Origin: Klebsiella pneumoniae | Lineage (GTDB): Bacteria > Myxococcota_A > UBA796 > GCA-2862545 | NCBI GenBank assembly: GCA_945861065.1 | Contig: CAMASI010000050.1 | Location: 1 to 35,071 of the forward strand | Reading direction: 5' to 3' | DNA length: 35,071 nt | Shown here: piece by piece, positions 6,433-14,852 of the stretch | How positions within the stretch are numbered: position 1 is the first letter of the stretch | How the letters are laid out: every line of letters begins with the position of its first letter | Position numbers and translations under genes: made by a program | The notes under the pieces: generated by a model | Databases searched by the model: none | Told to the model about the DNA's origin: nothing | What the model saw: the letters and a program-made list of their open reading frames with translations, nothing else

Positions 6433-7875
6433 ATGCTCCTTTGCGTGTTTCTCGCGGCGTGCGTGACCGGGTCCTCCGATGTGGCGGGCAGCACGGATGG
6501 CACTGGAGGCGGAGGCACCACGGGCGCTGACCCGTTGGTTCAGGGGGCCGCCGTGACGGACCTGACCCTCACGCAGATCACGCTGTATCAGGGGGTGGCC
6601 ATCGATTTGATGTTGGATGGCGCAGCAGTCGATTTGCCTCAAGCGAGCATCGTCGCCGGCCGACAGGCCCTGGTTCGCGCCTTCTTTGACGCAACCGATT
6701 TCCAGGCGCGGCCCGTGCAAGCACTCTTGGAGGTCACGTCAGGCGCAAACGTTTCCGTGTACGAACACGTACTGGAACCTGTGGGCGTCTCCATTCCCGG
6801 CCAACTCGAAAGCACATTTCATTTCGACGTAGCCGGCGCTGACGTCGACCCGGGAACCAGTTTTCGTTTGTCACTGCATGAGATGACCGGACAGCTCGGT
6901 GACATCGGCGAAGGCATCGTGTGGGACACGGCACTCGACGGGGCGGCGGAAGTCGAAGTCGGCGGCCTCATGGACGTGGTGCTAATTCCCGTGGAGTACA
7001 ACTTCGACGGCTCGGGAAGGCTGCCAGATACGTCGACAGAACAGCTGACGATGTATGAAGACCTGCTGACCGGCATGTACGCCGCTGAAAAGGTCACCGT
7101 TTCGGTCGGCGACGTGTTGCCCTGGGACAAACGGATCGACGGCAGCGGCGATGGTTGGTCGGACGTGCTCAATGAAGTCGCCGACTTTCGCGCCAGCGCC
7201 GACGTGCCCGAGAGCACCTACTTCTACGCGGTCTTCGAGCCCGAACCCACACTTTCCGAGTTTTGCGGCGGCAGTTGTGTCCTGGGCCTTTCCAACGTGG
7301 CATTCAGCGCGAACGATACGTGGGCGCGATCGAGTATCGGCATCGGCTACGGGGGGGTTTCGTCGACGGAAACCATGGTTCACGAAGTCGGCCACGCCCA
7401 TGGCCGCGACCACGCGCCTTGCGGCTTGTACGGCCAAGGGTCTGACCCCGGATGGCCCTACGACGACGCGGGCTTAGGCGTCTGGGGCTACGACATCGTC
7501 ACTGGCGCGCTCTATTCACCCACAAAAACGGTCGACATGATGTCGTACTGTTCGCCCATCTGGGTGTCGGACTACACGTACCAGGCGCTGTTCAAACGCA
7601 TCCAAGAGTTGGGAGAAAACCCCAAACAAGTGGGGCCACCGCTCGCACTTCAACGGGCAACGGTCGATGCCGAGGGAACCGTCACCCTCCGGTCCACGTT
7701 TACCCAGCGAGGCGAGTCGGGCGGCCGTCCGGTGCAGGTCGCCGCTGAGGACGTGACAGGCGCAGTACACCTCATCGAGGCGCGCTTGTTGCCGTACAGC
7801 CATCTCGAGGGCGGCACGCTCGTATTGCCCACCCAGCCACAAGCCTGGCGCCGGATCACACTCCTCACCGAATGA
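6433..7875 (+). CDS. Secreted metzincin-like zinc metalloprotease lipoprotein
   Basis: A 480-aa predicted lipoprotein. Starting at ATG 6433 (AGAGG about 8 nt upstream), the signal MLLCVFLAAC ends in an LAAC lipobox and is followed by a Gly/Ser/Thr linker. The catalytic core HEVGHAHGRDH (317-327) fits HExxHxxGxxH exactly (H317, E318, H321, H327), and VDMMSYC (367-373) is a plausible Met-turn. The sequence around it (APCG..., DPGWPYDDAGLG, WGYD) looks like a conserved extracellular protease domain related to M66-like enzymes; that family label is tentative. The N-terminal half looks like beta-domains. The frame is open back to 6238, but that extension is only the gatcgg array and should be excluded. 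Its 3' end overlaps the convergent ATP-grasp gene by 11 bp. Confidence 0.78.
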   Translation: MLLCVFLAACVTGSSDVAGSTDGTGGGGTTGADPLVQGAAVTDLTLTQITLYQGVAIDLMLDGAAVDLPQASIVAGRQALVRAFFDATDFQARPVQALLEVTSGANVSVYEHVLEPVGVSIPGQLESTFHFDVAGADVDPGTSFRLSLHEMTGQLGDIGEGIVWDTALDGAAEVEVGGLMDVVLIPVEYNFDGSGRLPDTSTEQLTMYEDLLTGMYAAEKVTVSVGDVLPWDKRIDGSGDGWSDVLNEVADFRASADVPESTYFYAVFEPEPTLSEFCGGSCVLGLSNVAFSANDTWARSSIGIGYGGVSSTETMVHEVGHAHGRDHAPCGLYGQGSDPGWPYDDAGLGVWGYDIVTGALYSPTKTVDMMSYCSPIWVSDYTYQALFKRIQELGENPKQVGPPLALQRATVDAEGTVTLRSTFTQRGESGGRPVQVAAEDVTGAVHLIEARLLPYSHLEGGTLVLPTQPQAWRRITLLTE

Positions 7876-8827
7876 GGCGGGCAAGTGCCCGTAGCGGTCG
7901 CGTGGTCGCATCCATGTGGGCCTGCTGCCAGACGCCATCTTGGCGGGACAGGACCTCCAAGCGCCCCTGAGGTCGGCCGTTGGCCTCCAACAGCCAGGGC
8001 TTGCCGTCCCTGTCGCACACGACGTCGATTCCCAACTCGACAACCGCGTCGCCGCCCGCATGTTGGGCAAGCGCTTCCGCGGCACGAATGCCCAGGGCCG
8101 TCATCGGCCCAACGTCCGGACACATTTCCGTCGCCAAACAAACCTCGGCGCCGCGGGCAGCGTTCACGACAGGATCTGTGAGCGAACGACGCACAATCGG
8201 GACCGGCGCCACCCAGCCCTGGACCTCGCGCTGGACCAGGAGACGGAAACAAGCACCGGCCCAGGGTTCCAGCGGCCCAACTGCACGCTGCAAAAACGTC
8301 GGTTCCGTCGTGCCAAGCACCGCGCCTTCCGCGAAGGCCGGGGTGGCGTCTCCGCGTTGAACGCGACGGATGCCGTGTCCAAATGCGCCGAATCTCGGCT
8401 TGAGAAAAGCAACCTCCCACAAGCTGACCGCGTCCGCGAACCGGTCCGGCGCCACCTCGATTTCCGGCACGGGAAGGCCAGCGCCCTCCCAAACACGCTG
8501 CGTGGCGACTTTGTCTGCGCACAGCGTGACGGACGCCGGGTCGTTGACCACGACCGTGTCCCCCAGCGCCACCTTCAGGGCCTCGTAGGCCGCAGCTCTG
8601 GATCTGGCCGGATATCGATCTAGGACCCCCGACACAGTCCCAGGGCCCCACGAAACCCATGCACCCGGCTGCGCGCGGTGGCCAACAATGCGTCCGTTCA
8701 CCACGCTGGAAATCAACACGACGTCGATTCCCTCGCGACTAAGTTGAAGCGCGGCCCGGCCGAGCGGCCAATCCTCGGGTGCGCCAGCGTGCTTGCCCAC
8801 GGGTGGAACGAGTACACCGAGCCGCAT
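7865..8827 (-). CDS. ATP-grasp superfamily protein (YheC/YheD-like)
   Basis: A 320-aa cytosolic protein. The N-terminal ~85 residues look like a pre-ATP-grasp Rossmann-like domain. NDPASVTLCADKVATQRV matches the typical 'N-x-x-x-D-K' entry to the ATP-grasp fold. Later FLKPRFGAFGHGIRRV has the nucleotide-binding Lys and Gly-rich loop, and ELGIDVVCDRDGKPWLLEAN carries the acidic/Asn metal ligands. Such enzymes ligate a carboxylate to an amine or thiol using ATP; substrates cannot be read from sequence. The YheC/YheD label is the closest resemblance I know. It is divergent from the MBOAT gene (28 bp) and convergent with the protease. Confidence 0.75.
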   Translation of the reverse strand: MRLGVLVPPVGKHAGAPEDWPLGRAALQLSREGIDVVLISSVVNGRIVGHRAQPGAWVSWGPGTVSGVLDRYPARSRAAAYEALKVALGDTVVVNDPASVTLCADKVATQRVWEGAGLPVPEIEVAPDRFADAVSLWEVAFLKPRFGAFGHGIRRVQRGDATPAFAEGAVLGTTEPTFLQRAVGPLEPWAGACFRLLVQREVQGWVAPVPIVRRSLTDPVVNAARGAEVCLATEMCPDVGPMTALGIRAAEALAQHAGGDAVVELGIDVVCDRDGKPWLLEANGRPQGRLEVLSRQDGVWQQAHMDATTRPLRALARLIR

Positions 8828-8855
8828 GTGGCCGTGCTATCCGGCTCAGCCACCG

Positions 8856-10268
8856 ATGAACTTCGTCGAGCCCAGCTTCGCGCCCTTCTTTTTGGTCACC
8901 CTGAGTGTGTACTGGGCGTTGCGAGATCGCCGTCGACAGAACCTTTGGTTGGTCGGTGCAAGCGCGGTCTTCTACGGCGCTGCGCATTGGTGGTTCGTCG
9001 CGCTGCTCGCCGGGGCCTCGATGGTCGATTTCGCCGTAGCTCAGGCGATGACCCGGTACCCCGGCAACAAGCGGCTCCTTCTCGTCCTCTCGCTGTGCAG
9101 CAACTTGGGCCTGTTGGGCACGTTCAAATACGCGGACTTCTTTCTTGAGAACGTGACCGCAGGTTTCGCCGCTTGGGGGCTTCCGTTCGAGTCCCGATCC
9201 CTCGGCTGGATTCTCCCCATCGGCATCTCGTTCTACACATTTCAAACGATTGGCTACGTCGTGGACGTGTACCGAGGCGAAATCAAGGCCCGAACCAACG
9301 TCGTGGACTATCTGCTCTTCGTCTCGTTCTTTCCCCAGTTGGTCGCTGGGCCCATCGGGCGGGCGAGCAAACTCCTACCGATGGTCGAAAACCCGCGGAC
9401 CTTCGCGTGGTCGGCCCTGCGATCTGGCGTCACCCTCGCGTGTTGGGGCGGCTTCAAGAAGGTCGTCATTGCCGACTCCATCGCCCCTTATGTAGACAAA
9501 ACGTATATGCTGGTGGAACCCGCAGGCCCCCTCTTATGGGTCGCGACCGCCGGCTTCATGCTGCAGATTTTCGCCGATTTCTCGGGGTATACGGATATCG
9601 CCAGGGGCGTCGCTCGTTGTTTTGGCTTCGAACTCGCGGAGAATTTTCGCGAGCCGTTCCTAGCTGCCACGACGCCGGAATTCTGGCAACGCTGGCATAT
9701 GTCCCTGTCCACCTGGATTCGCGACTACCTGCTCGGACCCTTGGTCGGCAACGGCGCCGTTTCACGGTGGCGTTTTGCGGCGGCCACCCTGACCGCCTTC
9801 GTCGTCATTGGCTTCTGGCATGGGCCGCGGTGGAACTTCATCCTGTTCGGCGCGTGGCAGGGGGTTTGGGTCGTCGCGTATGGCCTGCTCACGCGCCGAA
9901 TTCCGCCCGTGCTCGCAAATCTCCCGGGTGCCAGAGCCCTCGCCGTGTCGTTTCACCTCGGATTTGTCAGCCTCATCGGCACGATGTTGTTTCGGGAGGT
10001 GACGGTGGCTCGAATCCTAGGCAACCTCTCGCGGTCGCCGTTCTCCGCGACTGGCGCAGAATGGGTGGCGACGGAGGTCCTAGGCGCCGTGGTGGTGGCT
10101 GGAACCACGCCGCTGCTCCTGGGTTGGGCGGTCAAAGTTTACGTCCGGCCGCGGTTCGCCGACGCCACCTGGTGGCCTATTGAGACCACCGGATGGGCGC
10201 TGGCGATCGTTGCCATGTTCGTATTCTTCCGAGTGACAGCTCAGGATTTTGTCTACTTTCAATTTTAG
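8856..10268 (+). CDS. MBOAT-family membrane-bound O-acyltransferase
   Basis: A 470-aa polytopic membrane protein of the AlgI/DltB type, which transfers acyl groups onto extracytoplasmic polymers or small molecules. The family core is clear: ISFYTFQTIGYVVDVYRG, PQLVAGPIGRASKLLP, FADFSGYTDIARGVA, EFWQRWHMSLSTWIRDYL (around 275-292), and the catalytic His in GFWHGPRWNF (about H322). ATG 8856 (MNFVEPSF) gives the usual family N-terminus directly before the first membrane helix; upstream in-frame ATGs at 8793 and 8826 would add unusual residues. No acyl-carrier or SGNH partner is adjacent, although an SGNH/AlgX-like gene lies ~15.6 kb away at 25846. It ends 12 bp from the convergent caspase-like gene. 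Confidence 0.92.
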   Translation: MNFVEPSFAPFFLVTLSVYWALRDRRRQNLWLVGASAVFYGAAHWWFVALLAGASMVDFAVAQAMTRYPGNKRLLLVLSLCSNLGLLGTFKYADFFLENVTAGFAAWGLPFESRSLGWILPIGISFYTFQTIGYVVDVYRGEIKARTNVVDYLLFVSFFPQLVAGPIGRASKLLPMVENPRTFAWSALRSGVTLACWGGFKKVVIADSIAPYVDKTYMLVEPAGPLLWVATAGFMLQIFADFSGYTDIARGVARCFGFELAENFREPFLAATTPEFWQRWHMSLSTWIRDYLLGPLVGNGAVSRWRFAAATLTAFVVIGFWHGPRWNFILFGAWQGVWVVAYGLLTRRIPPVLANLPGARALAVSFHLGFVSLIGTMLFREVTVARILGNLSRSPFSATGAEWVATEVLGAVVVAGTTPLLLGWAVKVYVRPRFADATWWPIETTGWALAIVAMFVFFRVTAQDFVYFQF

Positions 10269-10280
10269 GAACCTGCAATT

Positions 10281-11639
10281 CTAGATGGTTCCGGTCGTGC
10301 TCAGATAGTAGAAATCTGACGCGCCGCCGGGGCCCGCGGTAACGACCTTGTGGCGTAAGATATCGCCGGCGTTGTGTGCAATTCCATAGAGACCGCTAGA
10401 TACGGTGGAAAGCCCACTAGCCCTTGCCCACCATTCGTGGACACGGTTCGTTCCGGAACCTGCGTGACGCCAAAGGTAAATATCCTTCCAGCTCGTTCCA
10501 GCTCCCCCGCCCACGCCAATCCGGAAAAACTGACCCGTACCGGGAACCGACGGCGGCGCGTTGTTCGCCGAACCCGAGAACAGCATGTAGTCGTGGCGCT
10601 CCCACGGCCCTCCCGCAGCGTACGTGGGGCGCCGGCTCCTGGGCGTGCTCGTCGCCTCGAAGTCGGTGGGAAAGGCGTTCGGCGTCGCGCCGTTCCAGTC
10701 CCAATAGTCGCCCGACTGGGCATAGTCGTTGGGATCGACGTCAACCGACCGGATGAGTACGAGTTTTCCCGGAATCTGCCCCGTCCCCATGAGGCCGTAA
10801 TATCCCTCGATTTCCGCGTTGTATTGCCGAGCTTCCGCGCCGAACGAGACGCGCGTGTGCGGAACGAGGGACGGAAGCAGGTGATGCGCCCCCGGATGCC
10901 GAGGTCCAGAATACCAGACCGATCCGGGGTCCCTGCCCGAGTCGAGAATAGCGCCGAGGCGGCGCACAAATCCCCTGGGGTCGATCACGTCAGGCGCTGT
11001 GTCGAGTGCGTGCGCGAAGGCCAAGGAGAAATGACTCCGCAAGGTGTCCCCCCGTCCAACGCCAGAGTCTGAGTGCCCAAAGATGACGACGTCATTCGCG
11101 CGAAGCAACGGCGCCTCCGCCAGGCCCTTCGGGGCCATCGGCGTGATCGTGCGCGACCCATCACCGCCAAAGGAGGTGTTGAACACCGCATGCACCGGAC
11201 GGTTCGGCAGCACCTGATCCAACAGCGCCGCAACGCGGGACAGCAGCACCACGCCGGCACCCGACGGTTTCCCATCGACACCGCACAGGCCTCGTTCGCC
11301 AGAGGGACTGGTATACCCGGGTCCCGTGAACATCAGGCACGCGGCGACTTCGCCCGGCGCGTGACGGGCCAAGGCTTTCGCCCAGTCGCGAATCGATCGC
11401 ATCAATTCCACGGCGGTACCGTTGTTCGCCACTTGAAGCCCGGGCGCGGACCCCAGTTGCCGAACGAGCCCTTGATGGTCGTCTCGAGCGCCGAGCACTG
11501 CGTCGCGGGACAGGCTGCGGTTCGAGTCCAACCGCGTCGTGCCCAAACTCAGCACCGACACACGGGTGGGCGCTCGTGCGGCAGCTGCCACAGCAGGGGC
11601 GCCTTCGGAAACGCGTTCAGTCCAGCTCACTTTTGTCAT
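10281..11639 (-). CDS. Caspase-fold protein with apparently inactivated catalytic dyad (putative)
   Basis: A 452-aa protein with no signal peptide. Residues ~25-240 follow the layout of a bacterial caspase/metacaspase p20 domain: a beta-strand and pro-Asp region (LGARDDHQGLVRQLG), a T-rich helix start (NGTAVELMRSIRDWAKAL), CLMFTGPGYTSP where active enzymes have F-S-G-H-G, RGLCGVDG, and VHAVFNTSFGGDG where active enzymes have D-x-C-x-S-G. The expected His is Pro (P107) and the expected Cys is Ser (S156). GHSDSG (188-193) and a helix with HFSLAFAHAL follow, as in the fold's later part. The C-terminal ~200 residues are unfamiliar (Gly/Trp-rich, possibly a ligand-binding domain). ATG 11639 has GGAG 7 nt upstream. 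It is last in the ten-gene minus-strand run, 89 bp after the kinase-FGE gene. The fold assignment is inference from pattern only. Confidence 0.55.
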   Translation of the reverse strand: MTKVSWTERVSEGAPAVAAAARAPTRVSVLSLGTTRLDSNRSLSRDAVLGARDDHQGLVRQLGSAPGLQVANNGTAVELMRSIRDWAKALARHAPGEVAACLMFTGPGYTSPSGERGLCGVDGKPSGAGVVLLSRVAALLDQVLPNRPVHAVFNTSFGGDGSRTITPMAPKGLAEAPLLRANDVVIFGHSDSGVGRGDTLRSHFSLAFAHALDTAPDVIDPRGFVRRLGAILDSGRDPGSVWYSGPRHPGAHHLLPSLVPHTRVSFGAEARQYNAEIEGYYGLMGTGQIPGKLVLIRSVDVDPNDYAQSGDYWDWNGATPNAFPTDFEATSTPRSRRPTYAAGGPWERHDYMLFSGSANNAPPSVPGTGQFFRIGVGGGAGTSWKDIYLWRHAGSGTNRVHEWWARASGLSTVSSGLYGIAHNAGDILRHKVVTAGPGGASDFYYLSTTGTI

Positions 11640-11728
11640 GGGGGGCTCCGTTGGTCGCTGCAAGGTCGCACGCACGCGCCACTTACGCAACGTGAATCGA
11701 GAAAAACCCCACGCTTATCGGTGTAGGG

Positions 11729-14134
11729 TCACAGGTCCAGGGTCCGAACGAGCCGAAAGCCCCCGTGGGACATTCTCTGGTCTGGGAGCCCTACGACCCG
11801 CGCCGCGGACCGACAAAACGTGCCGGCATGGATCCACGATCCGCCTCGCATCAGCCGAAAGCGCTGGTCCACATGTTCGTGCACATCGACCCTATGGCTA
11901 TTGCGCCACGTGTGGCCCTTTCGATAGGCGTTGGCGCACCAATCCCGGACGTTGCCCGTCAGCCCACGCACCCCGTACGGACTCTGGTCCTTTGGCCAGT
12001 CCGTCACGACCGCGCGACGCGGGGCCACCCCGGTCGCGCCGGGCACGTTGGTCCAGGTGGGCTCGAAGTGATCCCCCCAGGGATACAATCGCCCGTCCAC
12101 GCCGCGTGCTGCTTTCTCCCATTCCAACTCATGCGGAAGGCGCCACGCTTCGCCCGTACGAGCCGCGTACCATTCTGCATAGGCCGATGCGTCATACCAA
12201 TCCACAAAGACCACAGGTTCGTTCGGAAGCAGCGGACCCTCAGTCGTCGAGCCCAGCACGTGTTGCGTACCGTCCCAAACGAACGCATGCGCTAGCGCAG
12301 ATTGGCCCGCCATTCGCGGTGTCCGACGTGTTGCTTCCTCGGAATTGCCCGTCCGCCGAAGGTCGTCCAGATACGCCGCGTATGCGAGGTTGGTGACGGG
12401 GTAACGCCGCATCACAAATCCCTCGACCCATAGGTCGATTCGAGGCAGGCCGTCCAACGCATCGGCGTCGCCGCCCGCTTGAAAAAACCCTGCCGGCACG
12501 AGGCAATCGTCCGGTCCGATTTCCGACCGCAACGGGAGAACGACTGGCCGATCGGCCGACTCCCACGGTGCCCGCCGCTCCCAGCGCTCGCCGGCCAGCA
12601 GCACGATCGGCATCCGCACGGTCGCTCGACCCTCAAGGGCAAATTCCAACAGGTGGCTTCCCGCCGGCAGCAGCGCATTGGCGATTGGGGCAACACCGAG
12701 GTCAGCGATCAGCTCCGGTCGAAGGTACCGATTCATCGCCCGCCAAGTGTACACGCGGGTGGCTGCCTGGCCCGGCGCCGTGTCGAGCCGCAACCAGGAA
12801 TCCCCTCGCAACCACGCGGCATGTCGGCCTCGATCGTGATGGGAAAGCAACACCCGCGCGCGCGCAGCGCCTCGTCCGTCGTGAGCGGCCTCAGCCTCCT
12901 CCGCGGCCCGTCTGTACAGGTCAGCGAGTGCCTGATGCGCCGGGTCATGCCGGTCCCAAGCAATGAGGGCAGCTCGCAGATTTTGTTCGGCAGACGCATC
13001 CAAGACATCCGCCTCGACCAACAACGATTCCGCCCGGTCCTGGAGCGCCCAGGCATCGTGTTTGTCGGCCTCCGGCGCACCCGGAAGAACACCATCAAGT
13101 TGCGCCTCCGCACCCTGCCGCAGTGCGCGCGACTCGTTGCGCAGACGTCGGGCCTCTTCCAACAACGGTCGCGCTTTCGCCGCGAGTTGAATTGCCTCAA
13201 CTTGTTTCTGTTCGCCGTCGAACCAAGCCCTCAAGTCGTCCGCAAAGACCGCGCACGATTTGTATCGCTGACTCGGCTCCCATTTGAGCGCATGGGTGCA
13301 GATCGCTGCCAAGCCTTCAGGCGTCCCGCTCAACCGAGGCGCAACGTCGACTTCCGCGCCGGATCGCAGCCGACGGAGGATGGTATGCGGATCCCCATCG
13401 AGGGGCACACGGCCGAGTAGAATCTCGAAGAGGATGACGCCAAGACTGTAGACGTCGCACTGCTCGTCCGGCGGCAGCCCCCGAGCCTGCTCCGGCGCCA
13501 TATATTGCGGTGTACCAATCGGTCGGCTCTGGTTTCCATGACCCGCTTTTCTTGAAGCCTCGGGCACAAAATCCGACCGAAGTACGGCAATGCCCCAATC
13601 CAATACCTGCACACTGTCAAATCGATCCAACATCAAATTCTTCGGCTTGAGGTCCCGATGGACGACGCCATTTCTGTGTGCCCAGCCGACGGTACGCGCC
13701 ACCATTTCGAGGCGCGCCACGAGCTGGCGCAGCGTCCATTTACTGTGGCCCGAGTGGTAGACGAACAACGCCCGGGACAGCGTTACGCCATCGACCAAAC
13801 GCATCGTGTACCACATACGTCCGTCCGGCAACATGCCTGTACCAAATACTGGAACGACCGACGGATGATCGAGTGTCGCCGTAATGTCGACCTCGCGCCG
13901 AAACTGCCACAATTCGCTTTCGGTCCGCCTCCGTCCCTCCATGACCTTGAGCGCTCGATGTACGTTGAGCGTTTCATCCCGCACCTCGTACACGACGCCC
14001 ATGCCACCTTCGTCGATCTTGCGAACGAAGGCGTAGCCTTCGGGCATCTCCGGCACGTCTCCGGCGCTCACGACCTCGGCGTGGGACTCGGCACTGACCC
14101 AGGTCGGGTCTCCAGGCGCAGAGGTTCGGCGCAT
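11729..14134 (-). CDS. Ser/Thr protein kinase fused to FGE/sulfatase-modifying-factor-like domain
   Basis: An 801-aa fusion. An N-terminal Hanks-type kinase has a Gly loop DEGGMGVVYEV (41-51), K63 in ALKV, HRDLKPKN (159-166), DWG in place of DFG (179-181) and GTPQYMAPEQARG. Then comes an Ala/Arg/Glu-rich helical, coiled-coil-like linker (~310-430) and a beta-rich region. The C-terminal ~250 residues are an FGE-like (SUMF1/EgtB-type lectin-like) domain: PVTNLAYAAYL, PVVFVDWYDASAYAEWY, RLPHELEWEKAARG, LTGNVRDWC, RLMRGGSW, GGFRLV. The FGE active-site Cys pair is absent (the segment reads FCRSAAR), so it is unlikely to make formylglycine; a binding role is more plausible. No membrane segment is seen. 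It starts 1 bp after the livF stop (TGACATG), indicating tight coupling to the transporter genes. Confidence 0.9.
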   Translation of the reverse strand: MRRTSAPGDPTWVSAESHAEVVSAGDVPEMPEGYAFVRKIDEGGMGVVYEVRDETLNVHRALKVMEGRRRTESELWQFRREVDITATLDHPSVVPVFGTGMLPDGRMWYTMRLVDGVTLSRALFVYHSGHSKWTLRQLVARLEMVARTVGWAHRNGVVHRDLKPKNLMLDRFDSVQVLDWGIAVLRSDFVPEASRKAGHGNQSRPIGTPQYMAPEQARGLPPDEQCDVYSLGVILFEILLGRVPLDGDPHTILRRLRSGAEVDVAPRLSGTPEGLAAICTHALKWEPSQRYKSCAVFADDLRAWFDGEQKQVEAIQLAAKARPLLEEARRLRNESRALRQGAEAQLDGVLPGAPEADKHDAWALQDRAESLLVEADVLDASAEQNLRAALIAWDRHDPAHQALADLYRRAAEEAEAAHDGRGAARARVLLSHHDRGRHAAWLRGDSWLRLDTAPGQAATRVYTWRAMNRYLRPELIADLGVAPIANALLPAGSHLLEFALEGRATVRMPIVLLAGERWERRAPWESADRPVVLPLRSEIGPDDCLVPAGFFQAGGDADALDGLPRIDLWVEGFVMRRYPVTNLAYAAYLDDLRRTGNSEEATRRTPRMAGQSALAHAFVWDGTQHVLGSTTEGPLLPNEPVVFVDWYDASAYAEWYAARTGEAWRLPHELEWEKAARGVDGRLYPWGDHFEPTWTNVPGATGVAPRRAVVTDWPKDQSPYGVRGLTGNVRDWCANAYRKGHTWRNSHRVDVHEHVDQRFRLMRGGSWIHAGTFCRSAARVVGLPDQRMSHGGFRLVRTLDL

Positions 14135-14135
14135 G

Positions 14136-14852
14136 TCAGCCCACTCCTAGGTAGTGTCGCCGTACCTCATCGGAGGCGGCCAGGTCGGACGCCCGGCCTG
14201 AAAGCGCAACGCGGCCCACCTCAATCACGGTGGCTCGGTGCGCAATCCGAAGCGCCTGCGCCGCATTTTGCTCCACGAGCAACAATGTTGTACCCGCGGC
14301 ATTGATCTCTCGAAGGATCTTGAAAATAGTCGCTGTGACCTGTGGGGCGAGCCCGAGGCTGGGCTCATCTAGCAGGAGAAGCTTGGGCCTGGCGAGGGTG
14401 GCACGCGCGATGGCGAGCATTTGTTGTTCCCCGCCAGACAACGTGCCGGCGATCTGGGTCAACCGCTCTCTCAGGCGGGGAAACAACGTGAATACCCGCT
14501 CACGGTCTGCTTGGATGCCCTGAGAATCCCGACGACCCCAGGCCCCAAGCCGCAGATTCTCATCCACAGTCAGCGGGCTAAAAACGCCACGGCCCTCCGG
14601 CGCGTGTGAGACGCCAAGCGCCACGATTTGATGAGGTTGCAGCCCTACAAGAGATTGGCCGGCAAATCGTATCGTTCCACTGGAGGGTGGAACCAGTCCG
14701 GAAATGGCTCGGAGCGTCGTCGATTTCCCTGCCCCATTCGAGCCGATCAGGGTGACGATTTCGCCCTCATCGACGTCCAAGTCGATGCCGTGCAGCGCGT
14801 GGATCGCGCCGTAATGCACATTCAGGCCACGGATTTCAAGAAGCGCCATCAC
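14136..14852 (-). CDS. livF: Branched-chain amino acid ABC transporter ATP-binding protein LivF
   Basis: A 238-aa ATPase of the hydrophobic/branched-chain amino acid transporter (HAAT) family, one of the two motors of the importer. Walker A GSNGAGKST (about 37-45), signature LSGGEQQMLAIARA, Walker B LLLLDEPSLGLAP and the switch His region (LLLVEQNAAQALRIAHRA) are intact. The short length without a C-terminal extension and the N-terminus LEIRGLNVHYGAIHALHGI fit LivF rather than LivG. The start overlaps the livG stop by 4 bp; the stop is 1 bp from the kinase-FGE start. Confidence 0.93.
   Translation of the reverse strand: MMALLEIRGLNVHYGAIHALHGIDLDVDEGEIVTLIGSNGAGKSTTLRAISGLVPPSSGTIRFAGQSLVGLQPHQIVALGVSHAPEGRGVFSPLTVDENLRLGAWGRRDSQGIQADRERVFTLFPRLRERLTQIAGTLSGGEQQMLAIARATLARPKLLLLDEPSLGLAPQVTATIFKILREINAAGTTLLLVEQNAAQALRIAHRATVIEVGRVALSGRASDLAASDEVRRHYLGVG

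Noticed and set aside
5382..6466. Plus-strand frames through the permease and repeat region giving RSRSRP, DRDRDR or PDPDP peptides
   Set aside because: They are translations of hexanucleotide arrays and of the permease in the wrong frame.
10269..10280. Possible terminator between the convergent MBOAT and caspase-like genes
   Set aside because: Only 12 bases with no hairpin or T-run.
11729..12520. FGE-like domain as a genuine sulfatase-activating enzyme
   Set aside because: The active-site Cys pair is missing and there is no sulfatase gene in the window.
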